A stretch of 64,000 nt of DNA, from the NCBI RefSeq assembly GCF_965638725.1, contig NC_134970.1:6368001-6432000 (forward strand). The letters run 5' to 3'. The notes below the pieces were generated by a model that was given only the letters and a program-made list of their open reading frames with translations, searched no databases and was not told where the DNA came from. Position 1 is the stretch's first letter. Each line of letters opens with the position of its first letter. A program made the translations under genes and the position numbers. Below, in pieces: positions 1 through 12,724 of the stretch. The stretch comes from Aptenodytes patagonicus (lineage: Eukaryota; Chordata; Aves; Sphenisciformes; Spheniscidae).

Positions 1-714
1 GAGGTGGCTGCATTAACACACAAGGCTTGGGTCAAAAGGGTTTGGCTGCAGGGGGGGGTGGTAGGGAGTGACATGGGAGAGATGAGACAAACAGGGGCTG
101 GGAGACTTGCTACTGCCTTGCACAGAAGACAGGCAGGAGAAAAGAGGGAAAAATGACTCAAAGCCAAAGTAAAAGGAGAGAGAAGACACATGGAGGGGAC
201 ACAGCTCCCTGGGTGTAGCTCGCAGGGGTGGTGGGTGCTGCTGGGGTCCATGGGGAGCCATCGGGGCAGCAAAGGGTACTTCTTGCAGAGTACTCTGGGG
301 TTATGCTTGAGTTTCCTTTTCCCTCTACCTGCCTCTCTGGTAGCGTTGAGAGTTGGAGTCTGACCCTTTGCTCTGTGGGGATGGTGGGTTCATCACCCCG
401 TGGGTGCTGGCATTGCCATGGGATGCCTTTTCCTACCTCTTCCCATGTCTCAGCCCAGCTCACCTCTCCCTGGTTATGGAAGGGAAAGAATGGGCTTGAA
501 AGCTCCCAGCTTCAGAGCTGCAGAAATCACATTGCCCTGGGTTTTCCTGGTTCTCAGCAGCTTCACTCCCACCGGGGCACACCTTTGCCCCAGTGCCCAG
601 GTACCCCCATGGGTCCATGGATGGGGGGGCCAGAGCGTGAGGTGCCCCCAGCATCACTGACTGCCGCGCTCCAAGGAGGCAGAGGTCTCTATCAATGGCA
701 GAGGACCTCCTGGG
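1..714. other. Flank beyond the 3' end of ADORA1, no gene seen
   Basis: This is low-complexity-poor, moderately GC-rich DNA beyond the presumed ADORA1 polyadenylation site. Short open frames occur on both strands, but none resembles a known protein or has credible splice borders. In mammals MYBPH lies on this side of ADORA1. No MYBPH exon is visible here, so that gene, if conserved, starts outside the window. Confidence 0.5.
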
Positions 715-732
715 TGGTTTTTATCATTTCAC

Positions 733-738
733 TTTATT
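733..738 (-). terminator. ADORA1: Probable ADORA1 polyadenylation signal
   Basis: The minus strand reads AATAAA here, about 315 bases past the ADORA1 stop codon. It is the first canonical signal after the stop on that strand. Mammalian ADORA1 has a longer 3' UTR, so a more distal site outside the window is also possible. Confidence 0.45.
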
Positions 739-1053
739 TGCATGAAGATAAACTGCGCCTTTGTCTGTACAATTTCTCCTTAAATACTTGGCAACCATTA
801 AAAAAATGAAAAACAAAAACAAACAGGGAAAAAAAAAGGAAAGGAACAGTGCAGGCTACAATATCAAAACAGTACGATGCTTGTGAATAAATAACCTCCT
901 GGGGCAGCTGGGGGACACGGCTGTTCGGATTGCACAGGGCTGGCGAACCCAGCCTTTCCAGGTCCTCACCACCCCTTCCCCTGACAGCAGGAACTGTGGC
1001 CAGATGGGGACCGGGCTGGGCACGGAGGACTCCTCTCTGCTCTCTCCCAGCTC
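739..1053 (-). other. ADORA1: ADORA1 3' untranslated region (proximal form)
   Basis: This is the sequence between the ADORA1 stop codon and the first AATAAA on the minus strand. It contains an A/T-rich stretch near 790-850 (T-rich in the transcript). The end is inferred from the signal only. Confidence 0.45.
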
Positions 1054-1687
1054 CTAGTTGCCCGTCTCGGCTGTGGTGGTCCTGGCATTTTTGTTGGTTT
1101 TGCAGCAGAAATACTGGTTCCAGATCTGCAGGAAGGCTGTCCGGAACTTCTTTATCCTGAAGGCGTAGACGATGGGGTTCATGGCCGAGTTGCCGTGGGT
1201 GAGGAAGATGGCAATGTAGGTGAGGATGTGCGGCGTCTCGCAGGATGGGCAGAACAAGGTGATGCAGTTGAGGATGTGCAGAGGGAGCCAGCTGAGCGCG
1301 AAGAGGAAGAGGACCAGTGCTAATGACTTGGCGATCTTCAGCTCCTTCCCATAATACTTCTGGGGGTCATTGGAGCTGGAGGAGACCTTCTTGTTGAGTT
1401 GCTTGCGGATGAGGTTGAAGACTTCCAGGTAGATGAGCAGCATCAGCAACAGGGGAGGCAGGACCCAAACGAAGAAGTTGAAGTACACCATGTACTCCAT
1501 GCTGATGACCGTCTCAAACTGGCACTTGATGACAAACTCTGTGTGGCTGGCGTTCAGCTCCTGAGTCCTCCGCATCTTGTTCAGGTTGTTCCAGCCAAAC
1601 ATAGGAGTGAGTCCCACCAGAAAGGAGACGATCCAACAGCAAGCAATGGCCACTGCTGCCCGCCGGGGTGTCACCACGCTCTTATAA
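1054..1687 (-). CDS. ADORA1: Adenosine A1 receptor, last coding exon
   Basis: This exon encodes the last 210 residues (about 115-324) of a class A GPCR that binds adenosine at the plasma membrane and signals through Gi/o to lower cAMP. It covers TM4 to TM7. Visible landmarks are [12 protein letters not shown] at the start of TM4, [10 protein letters not shown] after TM4, an N-glycosylation site (NAS) in the second extracellular loop, the loop cysteine (IKCQFE), [10 protein letters not shown] in TM6, and the NPIVY motif in TM7. A CC pair in the tail may be palmitoylated. The acceptor is a pyrimidine tract ending CACAG just before 1687. With the upstream exon the total is 324 residues, the usual A1 length. 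The tail ends TAETGN. The first base completes a split codon that reads Ser instead of the Arg found in mammals (see findings). Confidence 0.96.
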
Positions 1688-3967
1688 CTGTGGAGGAGAC
1701 AAAAACCACAGGAAAGAATTAAACACAAGTGGGATGCTCTGCCTGGGGGTTAAGACTGCTCCACGTGGGGTGGCAATGCCCATGCTGAGATGGCAATGCT
1801 CCTCACTCCCTTGGCAATCGGTAACAGCTTGTCCTGATAGATGCGTTAACGGACTGGTTTCTCTGCTTGTGCCCTGGGGACCCTCACCCCATCTCCCACC
1901 ACCACCTCCAGCCCCAGAGGTGGGCAGAGACCTCAGACATGATCCTGGAGCTCTGGGGGTTGATGCCAAGCCAGGAAATGCATTAGCAACCTGGATCGTG
2001 CCTGTGTGTTCCACCCTCATATCCGGAGGGGTTTCATGTCGCTCCGGCAGCCCACCTTACATGTGAGCACCCTACACCCAGAGCAGCAGGTTACCCTTTC
2101 CTCCCCTCATGCACCAGCCCTGCCAGCACCCTGTCCCAGACAATTCCCCCTGCGCCACGGGAGGAAATCGCCAGCAAAAGCATCCTCTGGGACCCGCCGG
2201 GCTGGAGGAAGGATCTGCCAGTGCTAATGGACCCCTGGGGAAGCTTCTGGGCACAGCCTGTTTCATTTCCTAATGTGCTGGGCTGATCGACAAAACCCTC
2301 TTTCCTAATGGGCTGGTGCCAAAGGATGGAGGAGGAGGAGAGCTGTGCTCTGGCTGGGCTCTGCTCCCTCCCTGATGGCACTGGGGAGCACACCGGGGCT
2401 GGGCTCGTCTCTCCAGAGCTCTCCAGGCGGGAAGCGGAGCCTGCTAGGTTGATTTTTCCCCCCGGCCCTCGAAAGAAAGCTTCTCCTTGGAGGCCAAGAA
2501 GATTCGCAGCCCAAGTGTTATTGCTTTCCACTGGAGGGAGCTGAACAAAGAACGTTTTTCTGACTGTTTGCTGGGTTTTTCAGTGATGCTGGTGTTAACC
2601 CGGCCATGGGGACCATGTGGGGGCGACTGGCAAACCTGGATCTCCATCCTGATGCTGAGAGCTCCCTGCTGCGTGTCTGCAGCTTTTGGCTGTGGTGAAA
2701 AAATGGAGCATTTTGGGGCTTTTTAATACAGCCAAGGACCCAAACCCACTCTCCCTCCCCCTTGAAGGTCCCTTCTCAAGGCCCATCTCATGGGCAAGGT
2801 GTCAGGGTGGGAACATGGAGGTGCACAGGGCAGAGGGTGGGACATGGGTCCCAGGAGTCCAGAGGGTCCAGAGCCATCGGTCCCTGACAGCTTTCCTGAA
2901 TGAACCCCCTCTGGTCTGGGAAAAGATTCCCAGCATCGCAGAGGCAGCCAGGTCCCGTGGGAAGGAGGTGGCAATGCAGGCTGCTCTTTCCTCTGAGATC
3001 CGAGGCTGGAGCCGGAGGGTGATTTATTCCTTGTGAGGAGGAGAGAGGGCAGGAGACCCTGAGAAAGGCGCAGGGCAGGGAGAGCTGGGGCATGGGGAGG
3101 ACGAGGGGTGGTAGGAGAGCACCAGTGTTGTGGGCCAAGCGAAGGGAAAAGTGGGGGAGGCCCATGGGAGCGGCGGGTGGCAGAGGGATACCGGAGGCTC
3201 CCATGAGGCTGTGTGCTGGCCTGTGCACCCCACGTCAACTGATAACAGGTCCTTGGGGAGGGCTGATGTGCCCTTCCAGCCGTGACACCCCACTCCCGCC
3301 TCCCCAGGCTCGATCAGCTCGGGGGGGGCGACACTAGAAATAAGAGCACCAACTCCTCTGCTCTAGCTCCTTCCCTCTTTGCAATCCCTGCAAGCCATGT
3401 CCCATCTCCCCACTCCTCAGGTTTCTAGGGTCTTCTACTGATTTTGCTGAACACACTGCCATCCCAGGTGCTCCCTGCCCTGCAGAGCTGTGCAACAGCC
3501 ATCGCTGGAGAGACAAGGCTGCTGAGCAGCAGCGGTGCCACCGTGGTCCCCAGACACCCTCCCAGGGCTTGCAGCCAGCACCCAGGCATGGAGCTGCTCC
3601 CAGAGCACCCACCCCTTCTCCCCCTGCCCTCATGCCTGTGTTGCGGGAGCACAGGGGACAGAGTGAGCACTGAGACCCTGTTGTTAGTCATGAACCAGGG
3701 TCGGATGAAGGGATGCAATGTTCACTCTTGCAGCCAAAGCAGAGGAGATGGGGAATGGCTGCAGGGGGCCCAGCCGAGATGGTCCCGGCCCTCCGCAGCT
3801 CCAGAACATTGTGTGTTGTTGCAGATGGCTATCAGGACAGCTGCAGAGGTCGTGCAGACCTCAGGTCCCTGGATGCACGCAAGCTCACATGGTCCAGAGT
3901 GTATAACACACACGTAGCAGAACAACTGCCCCACACGCTGCTGACTGCTCGTCCACCTCCGCACTTC

Positions 3968-4158
3968 AGTGCACGTCCCTCCCACCTCCTCACTGCACAT
4001 CTGTCCTCCTTGCTGCACATCCATCCCTCCTCGATGCAAATCCATCCCTTCTCAATACACATCCATCCCTCTTTGCCTCACATTGATGCCCCCACCTCGC
4101 TGCACATCCGTCCCTCCTCCTTGCTGCACATCCATCGCCGCCACCTCGCTGCACATGC
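3968..4158. repeat. Minisatellite, 21-25 bp units
   Basis: About eight diverged head-to-tail copies of a unit like CTGCACATCCATCCCTCCTC occur here. Unit length varies from 21 to 25 bases. Because some units differ by multiples of three, it leaves an open frame on the minus strand rich in RRDGCAA, which I take as repeat-driven and not a gene. Confidence 0.8.
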
Positions 4159-4856
4159 CTGGCCTGACACACACAACAGTTTGAGCATCAGGACCTGGCT
4201 CTCCCTGCTCCTTGCTTCACTTCGCACTGTGAGGCTTAAGCGCGGCACTGCAGAAGCAGCCGGCAGCTGAGAGCAAAGCCTGTCCGTGCATCCCCCTGCA
4301 CGTGTGCACCACGGTCACAGGAACCATGGCTGAACCTGAAAAATCCATAGAAAACAGTAACATTTGGAGCTGGGGCTTTTGTTCCTTTTGCTCCTTCAAG
4401 CAACAAGCCAAGGGCAGAGGCAGCTGCAACACCCTGAAGGGAAATGTGCTCCCCGGGGGCTCACGTGTGCCCAATGTCCCCTGTCAGCCCTACATGGAGA
4501 ATGACAAAAGCCATAAAATGACTCTGAGTTCCTCCTCCGTCCACCCCACAGGGTCTGACCATGCAGCTCTCATGGGGCTCAGCTGCTCTGAAGGCTGCAA
4601 ACCCTACTTAAAGGAGGGAATGCAAGATCCCACCTAATGCTCAACCCCATGGCACAGGGCGTTTGGTGGGGGGCAATTAGCAGAGGGGTCAGGGACAGAC
4701 TTTGCTGTTCCCGTGTTTCTTCCTTGGTTATGCCATAAAGAAAAAGCTTTTCCTATTTACCTCATTTTGCATTAATATGATAGGGCTAGCGCTTGGGATG
4801 GGTCTGGGAGGCAGAAGCACTAGAAAATGCTGATAATGGCTCACAATTAATAAATA

Positions 4857-4882
4857 ATCTTATTATTATTATTATCATCAGC
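4857..4882. repeat. Short TTA microsatellite
   Basis: About six tandem ATT/TTA triplets followed by A/T-rich sequence with scattered ATTATT blocks up to about 4940. Confidence 0.7.
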
Positions 4883-6081
4883 ATTGGAACAATTGCTAGA
4901 AACATTGCAATTTTATTACTACTGTTATTTTTATTAACAGCTGCGACTAAAACATCCATGATAATAGTCACCACCATCGTCATACAATTTGGGTTTGTTT
5001 CCTTTGTCTGTGGGGTTTTGAGCCTGACCATAATTGCTAGATTTTCCTCCTGTCCTCCCTCACTGGCAGTTTTTGCCCCACAGAGATGGGCATCGCCCCA
5101 AGTCCTCCTGGATGTCCTGCCAAGGCCAGGCGAAAGGAGCCTGGAGGGAGCACAGCAACCATCCAGCCTCACTAATATGCCGGTGAAATGGGATGGGCAG
5201 GAGCTTTGGTTTGGTGTGGAATAAAAATGTCTTTGAGGTTTGGAAAATAATGCAAAGAGGCAAAATATCAATTATTGATAGAGTGCTGTTTGCATCCCCA
5301 AGGAAGAGCAAGAAGTGATGGTTGGAGGCGGAGGCAGACAAATTGTCCTCAAGGGCCGTGCAGAGCTAACGGGGAGACATGGAGCAAGCTCCTCCAGGGA
5401 CAGATGCTGCCTTGTGATGAGATGCTCCAGGAGATGTTGTAGGCAAAGTTTCTTGGGCTGAGGATGGAGTCACTGGGGGAAGATGCTGAGGCCTCTTTTC
5501 TCCAGGAGATCATGAAATGCTCCCCGGGTCCTCACCCCGAGGACACTATCCACCCTTCTTCCCTTTTGCTCATCATTCCCAGACTAGATTCAACTTCTTC
5601 TGCCACATCTTGATGTGGCCAGACCTCTGCATGCCTCTCCGCTGCAGCCAAGGGAGCCCACCTCAGCCCAGGACAGGCTCTTTAGGTGTCTGGCATTGAG
5701 TGGGCAAAGCCCCCATGGCCATCTGACATATCAGAACACATCTGAAAACAAATGGAGAGCGGTGTATTCATTGTGTTTCTATTGATTTGACTTTTGTCTT
5801 GGGGTCTGTCTCCCAAGAGAGAGACGAGGGCTCATTTCCTAGATCTCCAACCCACTGGTCAATCCAAATCTAACACTCACAAAACATCTCCTCTTGTTGA
5901 TCCTCTTGGTTGAAAAAGCTTCAAAGATTCCAGGTCTGATTTGAATAAAATTTGTTTGTTTTTTAGTATTTCTGTGAATATCCTTTTTGTCCAAAAAATA
6001 CTTGCAGTTGTCCAGCCAGCCCCAAGATGTGGCTTTGCTGGTCCTTGCTCTGGTAGGGTTTATTGCAGTGCAATTCCTGGG

Positions 6082-6236
6082 GAATTAATTCACTAATGAA
6101 GGCAGGCTATCGCTAATGAAATGAAGCTGGAGCCAACGTGGTAGGAGGAAAGGAGGCCAAGCTGACATGAAGCTCATCTGCATTATGAACGCAGCAAGGA
6201 AAAGCAGCCAGAGCATGTCCTGATCTAATTGAAAAT
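6082..6236. promoter_or_regulatory. Possible enhancer with homeodomain-type motifs
   Basis: About 150 bases of ADORA1 intron hold AATTAATTCA, two CTAATGAA copies and TCTAATTGA. These match the TAAT core bound by homeodomain proteins. The density is higher than in the surrounding GC-richer sequence. Function is inference only; no conservation data were available. Confidence 0.25.
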
Positions 6237-9200
6237 CTCTAGACAAAAGTGCTTTGACCTCAGAGGATTTTGGTTTCTGCTCCTTTTTCCTGGCTGTATC
6301 TTTGCTTCAGATCTTTCAGTGTCCTGGAGGCTGCTGGGTGGGAAAACTCAGATGTCAGTGTTCAAAGCTGCTCAGAAATGCAAAGCTGAGAAATGAGAAG
6401 TGGCATTCAGGTTCTGTGAGGGCCAATCTCAGCTGCGGCTCAGGGCGGGGATGAGGAGGTCCCTGGGCACCTGCACAAGGTGGGAAGTGCTGCAGAAGGG
6501 ACACTGCGTGACAGAGGAACCCTAATCATGGCTCCTTTGCCACCTCTAACCTTGGACGTGAAAAGTTTATTCCTTCTTCGGTCTCTTGCTTTGGCTATTT
6601 TCCTCCTTCCCTTCAGATCTCTTTTGGGTTTCATTTAGGTAAAACCCCTAAGTTCAAAGTCTTGAAGGTTATCAAGGATTTGAAGGTGTATTAAAATGTC
6701 TAAAAAGGTCTGCTAGCATTGGATAAATGTCTCAGCACCAACGTCCCCCTTGCATCATTTGAGCGCATCTCCTATTTGTTCACATCCCTCCTATGTGGCA
6801 GTTGGGAGCTTTGTGGCTCTTCGGGGTCAAATACCAGCTGCTCAGCCCTTCACACTCCTGACAGCATCCATCCAACAACTGCAGCAAGTCAACGCTAGTG
6901 ATGGGCCCGTGTTGTCCGCAAACACGGCTTGAGCTGTTGGATGGCTCCCATCATGAAGGCATTTCACACCCTCCTGCATCATCCTGGCAACTCTCAGAGC
7001 TGCATGTTGCTGAAACATGGTCACATCACTTCTGGTTTTCCACCTTGGAAGAAATGTGGGTTTGTGACCGCTGGTAGGTGTGTCGCCATGTGAATGGTGG
7101 CCTTGGGAGGGACAGATGTCAACCAACATCAGCCAAAGCTGGGAGCTGGATGGAGCTCTCCATGACAGCCTGTTCCTACAAATGCTCGGAAGGGAGGAGA
7201 CTGGCCCTATCAGCATCTCCTCTGGGATGCGTGGGGGATTGTCCTGATCCCAAAATCCCAGACTTGTTGGTTGTCAGATGCCAGCTGGCAAGTAAAAATG
7301 TAAAAAACTGGTCCAAAACCCATGGAGAGTCTTTCAGGTAAGCCAGAAGAGTGCATCCTTCTGCAGCAAGGACATTGGTGTTGGTTGGTGATAGAGCCCC
7401 TGTCCTGCACCAAAATAGCCCAGCAGCCTCCATCAACACAGTATTTCCAGCCTGACACCGATGTCCTACCACAGAGACACCTCCTAGTGCTCCAAAGGGA
7501 CTGGGAGGACGCAAGGTGCCCTGTGCACTGTTCCCTCCCAGCACCTCTGGTTGGTTGGTCTGCAAGAAATTTGAGCTGTGGGAGAAACCTGAGAAGTGCC
7601 AGCAGGCCCCTGGGACAAGAGGGGACAGGGGGACATGGTGGGAAAGGACAGGCCAGGTGGCTGCAGCAAGGCAGTTTCTGCCGTCCTGGCCTCAGACTCC
7701 TCGCGTGACCTTGAGGAACTGATTTAAAAGGAGCTGAGGAGGAAAATCCCCACCTGACACCGTACCCACGTCTGTTTGCTTAGGGTGAGCGAGAGCTCAG
7801 CTGGAGGGGAGTGTCGGGTGAGGACAACACTGGCTTTTCTACAGGTCACACTTTCAGTGGGGCTGCAGCGAGTTCCCACAATAGGAGAGGCAGGAACAGA
7901 CATCTTTTACCCACCACTGATGCAGATGGGGCTGCATCCCAAATCTCTACCTAGAACCTCTCTGGCACCCATCGAGACAGAGCGCAGGTCAGGGCTGCCC
8001 TGCTCCCATCATCACCAGCTGCCCCAGTCTGGAGCACGCACTGGGACACCCAGGGGACTGCGGGAGAGGGGTGCTCAGTGCTCCCTGAGCCGTGTGCTGC
8101 AAGAAGAGGTGGGGGCAGGAGGTCCAAAGCTGGGAGTCTGCGAGGGGGTCCAGGGATGGATGTCCCCAGTGGGTGCCAGGTCCTCCCTGCCACGCTGCTG
8201 TGAGTCCCCCTGTGTGCAATGAGCCATAATTTCAGAGGTCACAGCTGGCACCACAGCCGGAGCAGCGCCTTGCAGAGGGGCAGAGCAGGGCTGGGGCAAC
8301 CCCACTGAGAGTCAGAGAAGGATTTTCTCACTGTATGGTGTCCTTTCCGCTTGGCATCAGCCCTACGAGCAGCTGGCACCTTTCTAAGCCCTATAGCTCA
8401 GCCCACACATGGTGACCTGGATTCAGAGTAGCTCGGCACCCCAGGCTCACCAGAGAGAGGAGCTGGGCATGACCAACCCGTTTCTTTGAGGACCTCTGCT
8501 CCCAAAACACTTTGGGTCTCCTCCACTGCAGCAAGAGGAGACGACACCACACCATGAGGCTGCTTAATGCAAACCTCGCCCAAAGCCACCATGAGAGAGG
8601 CTGAAAGCATGTGCATGGGGGCGTATAGATCCATAAGTTCACTGGGTTGTGTGCATCCCACTGAAGTTCCTCCTGGTCCAATCTGTGTCCAGGGTTTGGT
8701 TTTACCATCCTAAAATGGTAGCTCTCTGCCTAGGAATTATTCTGCAACAAGTGACTGCGAAGTGCAAGTGGCTGCAGCCAGGCAAAGCAGCTGGCAAGTC
8801 CACCGAATGTTTCTAACCGCTTTTAATAGCCAGTAATTCTTTAATGGATAAAGGCCAGGGTGATTATGAGGCTTATGAGAACAAATCCATCCTGCCAAAA
8901 TTGACTGGTCCCCACACACCAAGACACAGCGTCCCCAGGGCTTTGGTGAGTGCTTTGTTTAGCGGTGGGTGAAGCTGGAGCTGGCCACAGCTCCAGCAAA
9001 CAGCGAGAAAGCAACAGAAAAAGGTTTTGGGCTTTGAGCTTTGTCAGAGCAGGTTGTGCAGGGACCTGTACCATTCGCAGCCCTCCTGGACCCCAGACAG
9101 GGTCTGGGGAGATGCTGCTGCCTTGGTGTGGGTTCAGGCTGCCCTGACACATCTCCTGGCACCTTGGAGGCACCCTGGGTTCCCTGAGGACTGCAGAGGG

Positions 9201-11317
9201 ATGTGGGCACATCCAAAAGCAGCCCTAGGGACACAAACATCCCCACAAGAAGCAGGGGAAATAAGGTAGAAAAGGGCTTTATGGGCTAAAATGCCTCGAA
9301 ATAGGGAATGATGTTTCTACAGGGCAGCCAGGCTGTGCCAGGGTATTGTCACCCCAGACTGGCACAAGACATGAGTCCCTCAGGGATATCCATCCAGGGG
9401 ATGACTACAAGTGTGGGAAGAGGTGTCCTCCCCTGGCTCCAGTGGTCCATGGCATGGACCCAGAGGCCAGACACATGCCCCCACCTCTGCTGCTCTCTTG
9501 ATGCCATCAGCTCCGGTGGGACCAAGCCTCAAAGCACACATCACAGCTCAGCCCACCTTGAGCTTGGCATCTCCCATGGGGCAGCATCACCCACAGCCTC
9601 ATGAGGCTGCTTAAGGGCTTGTTTCCCTGCTCCCCAATACTCATACACACACCCACACTGGCCACCTGGTTTTTGAGTCTAAACCTGCCATATTTCGGGT
9701 TCAAGCTAGAGAATTGAGTTATATCTTTGCCTGCTGAGCCAAAGAAACTTGTCTTATCTCCGGTCCCAAGGATGTTAGGAGAAGCCACAACTTCACACCA
9801 GCCTGGATGAGTTCATTGCCAAGCAGTTGCACACCTCTCCTGGCCTCAATGGAGAAGTAGCTGCTGGCTGGATCTCTGCGGCCTGCTTCGTTCCAGATGT
9901 CTGTGCCGCTGGACTGCCCGGGCTCTGGTGGTGAATCACAACCCACCTTTGGGAACAAACCACAGGCTTCCAGTAACTGCAGAGCTTCTTTCAGATCACT
10001 TGGCCAGTTGTCCTCATCTCAGAGGTGGGATGTGATTAACCTCCACAGTGGCTCCGCTGTGGACCAGTGCCAACGGCTTCCCCTCGGGCATCCCAGCGGC
10101 TCCCACTGCGACAGGATGCTGCAAGGGGAAGGGAGAGCACGGGAGGGCTGGAGATCGCGGGGAGGGAGGGTGGAAAGCATGGGGACCTCGCACATGTCTT
10201 TCCCCTTCAGGGTCTGCCCCGGGTGTGGAGGAGACACTGCTGTTGTCCAAAGAAGGCAAAGGAGCGTGTGTCGTCCGCCGCTGCTCGATGAGAAGGGCAA
10301 TTTTTCTCACATCCTTCAAGCAGCATCCTTCATCCCAGGAGCAAATATAAATCCTTTGTTCACATAAAGTTAATCTTGTTTTCAAACTGGGCTTGGTTTA
10401 CAGCCTGTGGCTGGATCCTGACACGTTCAAGTGCTGTGTAAGCAGCAATTCTTGGCAAGGACCACTCACCCAATGCTCAGCCCCCTCATCCCAAATGTGG
10501 GTGGGTGGGGGTTAAGCAGGGGGCTGGGGATGCCCAGGGCATCCGATGCCTGATGGAAATGATAGTTTGATTTGTGCCTATCGGGGAGTGCTGCCCTCTA
10601 ATGCCAGGCAGACCCTTCATGCCCCAAAGGGAGCTGTGAGACCGCCTGATGCTGTGGGCAGCACCAAGTGCATCCAAGGGTGCTGAGTGCCTGCGCTGGG
10701 GTGGCCATGCTCTGGATGTGTCACCCTCCTGCTGCCACGTGACAGTCCTAAGAGTGCACCCAGTGTCCCTGGTCAATGGGGTACAAGTTGCACTGAGCCA
10801 TAGATTTGCACCTAGGCAGCTCCAGGGCTCCCTCCCAGCTCCGCCATGTGTGGTCACAGCCCTCCAGGATTTTCCTGGATCGCTGGCTTCTCCCTCCAGG
10901 ACCCCAAGGTAGGTGGGAGGGAAATGGTTTAACACTATTGGCAACGGCTGCAAAATCATGAAACGAGCTGCAGAATCTTAGAACTTGGGGAAAAAAATGT
11001 AATGTTCTTGTCTTTTGGCTCCTGGTTTCAGGCAGCAGCATTTTTGAGCATTTCTCCACGATGCAAAGCATGAGAAGTGCTGCTTTAAAAGAGAAAAGAA
11101 ACAGAAGTTGAGATCCTTCTATAGCACCAGGACTTTGGGAATTAGAGCACATAGAGAGGAACAGCCCAGTCCCTAAGAGATGAGGGAAAAATTATGAGCG
11201 TTGGCCACATCGCTGATGGACAACGTGATGGGCATGATGGACTTGTTTTCAGTGTTACCCCTGTGCAATAAATTTACTGGACATTTTTAGTGTCTAAACA
11301 CTTTTGTTGTCAGAAAT

Positions 11318-12724
11318 TTGGTGTGCAACAGATGGGGCACATCTGTCTCAAAGGGGGAAAAGGATCTTTGCATAGGAGTTAGCAGGGCTCATTGCAAGAG
11401 CTTTAAACTAAATTTGAAGGGGGAAAGGGATAAAACCAGGCTCGCTAGAGATAAGCCTGGGAGTGGCACGCCAATGTTTGAGAGATGGTGTGCTAGCAAG
11501 GTCCTTCGGTCTGCTGTCTCAGTGGAGGTAGGGAATGGAGATCCATGTGGCAGCAAAGACGCAAGAGTTATGGATGTGTTAGAAACCATGGAAGTGCCTG
11601 AGAATGGTCACGTAGGAATTAGGGTTTCTTCCCCCAAAAGGGTGGCAGGATCAATAGCCCAACTGAAGTGCATCTACACCAATGCACGCAGCATGGGCAA
11701 CAAACAGGAGGAACTGGAAGCTACTGTGCATCAGGAAAACTATGATATAGTTGGCATCACAGAAACACGGTGGCATGACTCGCACAACTGGAGCGCTGCA
11801 GTGGATGGCTGTAAACTCTTCAGAAGGGGTAGGCAAGGAAGGAGAGGTGGTGGGGTACCCCTGTATGTTAGGGAGTGTTTTGATTGTCCAGAACTTAATG
11901 ATGGTGATGATAGGGTTGAGTGTTTATGGGTAAGAATCAAGGGGAAGGCCAACAAGGCAGCTATCATGGTGGGAGTCTGTTACAGACCACCCAACCAGGA
12001 TGAAGATGCAGACAAAATATTCTATAAGCAGCTAGGAGAAGTCTCACAATCTCTAGCCCTTGTTCTCGTGGGGGACTTCAACTTACCAGATGTCTGCTGG
12101 AAACACAATACAGTGGAGAGGAAACAGTCTAGGAGGTTCCTGGAAAGTGTGGAAGACAGCTTCCTCACACAGCTGGTGAGTGAGCCAACTGGGGAAGGTG
12201 CCCTGCTGGACCTGTTGTTTGTGAACAGAGAAGGACTTTTGGGTGATGTGATGGTTGGAGGCTGTCTTGGGCACAGCAATCACGAAACGATAGAGCTTTC
12301 GGTTCTCAGAGAAGTAAGGACGGGGGTCAGTAGAACTGCTACCTTGGACTTCCAGAGGGCAGACTTCGGCCTGTTTAGGAGACTGGTTGACAGAATCCCT
12401 TGGGAGGCAGTCCTGAAGGGCAAAGGAGTCCAAGAAGGCTGGACATTCTTCAAGAAGGAAATCTTAAAGGTGCAGGAGCAGGCCGTCCCCATGTGCCGAA
12501 AGATCGGCTGGTGGGGAAGAAGACTGGCCTGGCTGAACAGAGAGCTTTGGCTGGAACTCAGGAAAAAAAGGAGAGTTTATGACCTTTGGAAGAAGGGGCA
12601 GGCAACTCAGGAGGACTACAAGGATGTCGTGAGGTTACACAGGGAGAAAATTAGATGGGCCAAAGCCCAGCTAGAACTTAATCTGGCTACTGCCATAAAA
12701 GACAATAAAAAAATGTTTCTGTAA
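11318..12724 (+). pseudogene. CR1 ORF2 fragment: endonuclease domain
   Basis: One continuous open frame of 468 codons carries the apurinic-type endonuclease of CR1. Motifs seen are YTNARSMGNKQEEL near the domain start, ITETRW, GGGVPLYVRE (GGGVALYV in many copies), VGVCYRPP, GDFNLPDV at about 12071, and LGHSNHE near the catalytic His. The frame ends at a TAA at 12722 just after a run of A residues (DNKK), where intact elements read on into the reverse transcriptase. The first ~110 codons before the endonuclease are CR1 junction sequence, not an independent protein. It would be easily misannotated as a host gene. Confidence 0.9.

Larger units (their letters stand above)
1688..11324 (-). other. 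ADORA1: ADORA1 large intron, distal part
   Basis: This intronic sequence lies between the last coding exon and the CR1 insertion. I see no exon, RNA gene or large repeat apart from the minisatellite at about 3.97-4.16 kb, a short TTA repeat near 4860 and the homeodomain-motif stretch near 6.1 kb. Open frames up to about 190 codons occur but have no recognisable protein content. Confidence 0.6.

Noticed and set aside
3990-4172. RRDGCAA-rich repetitive minus-strand frame
   Set aside because: It is the minisatellite read in one frame; unit length changes show no coding constraint.
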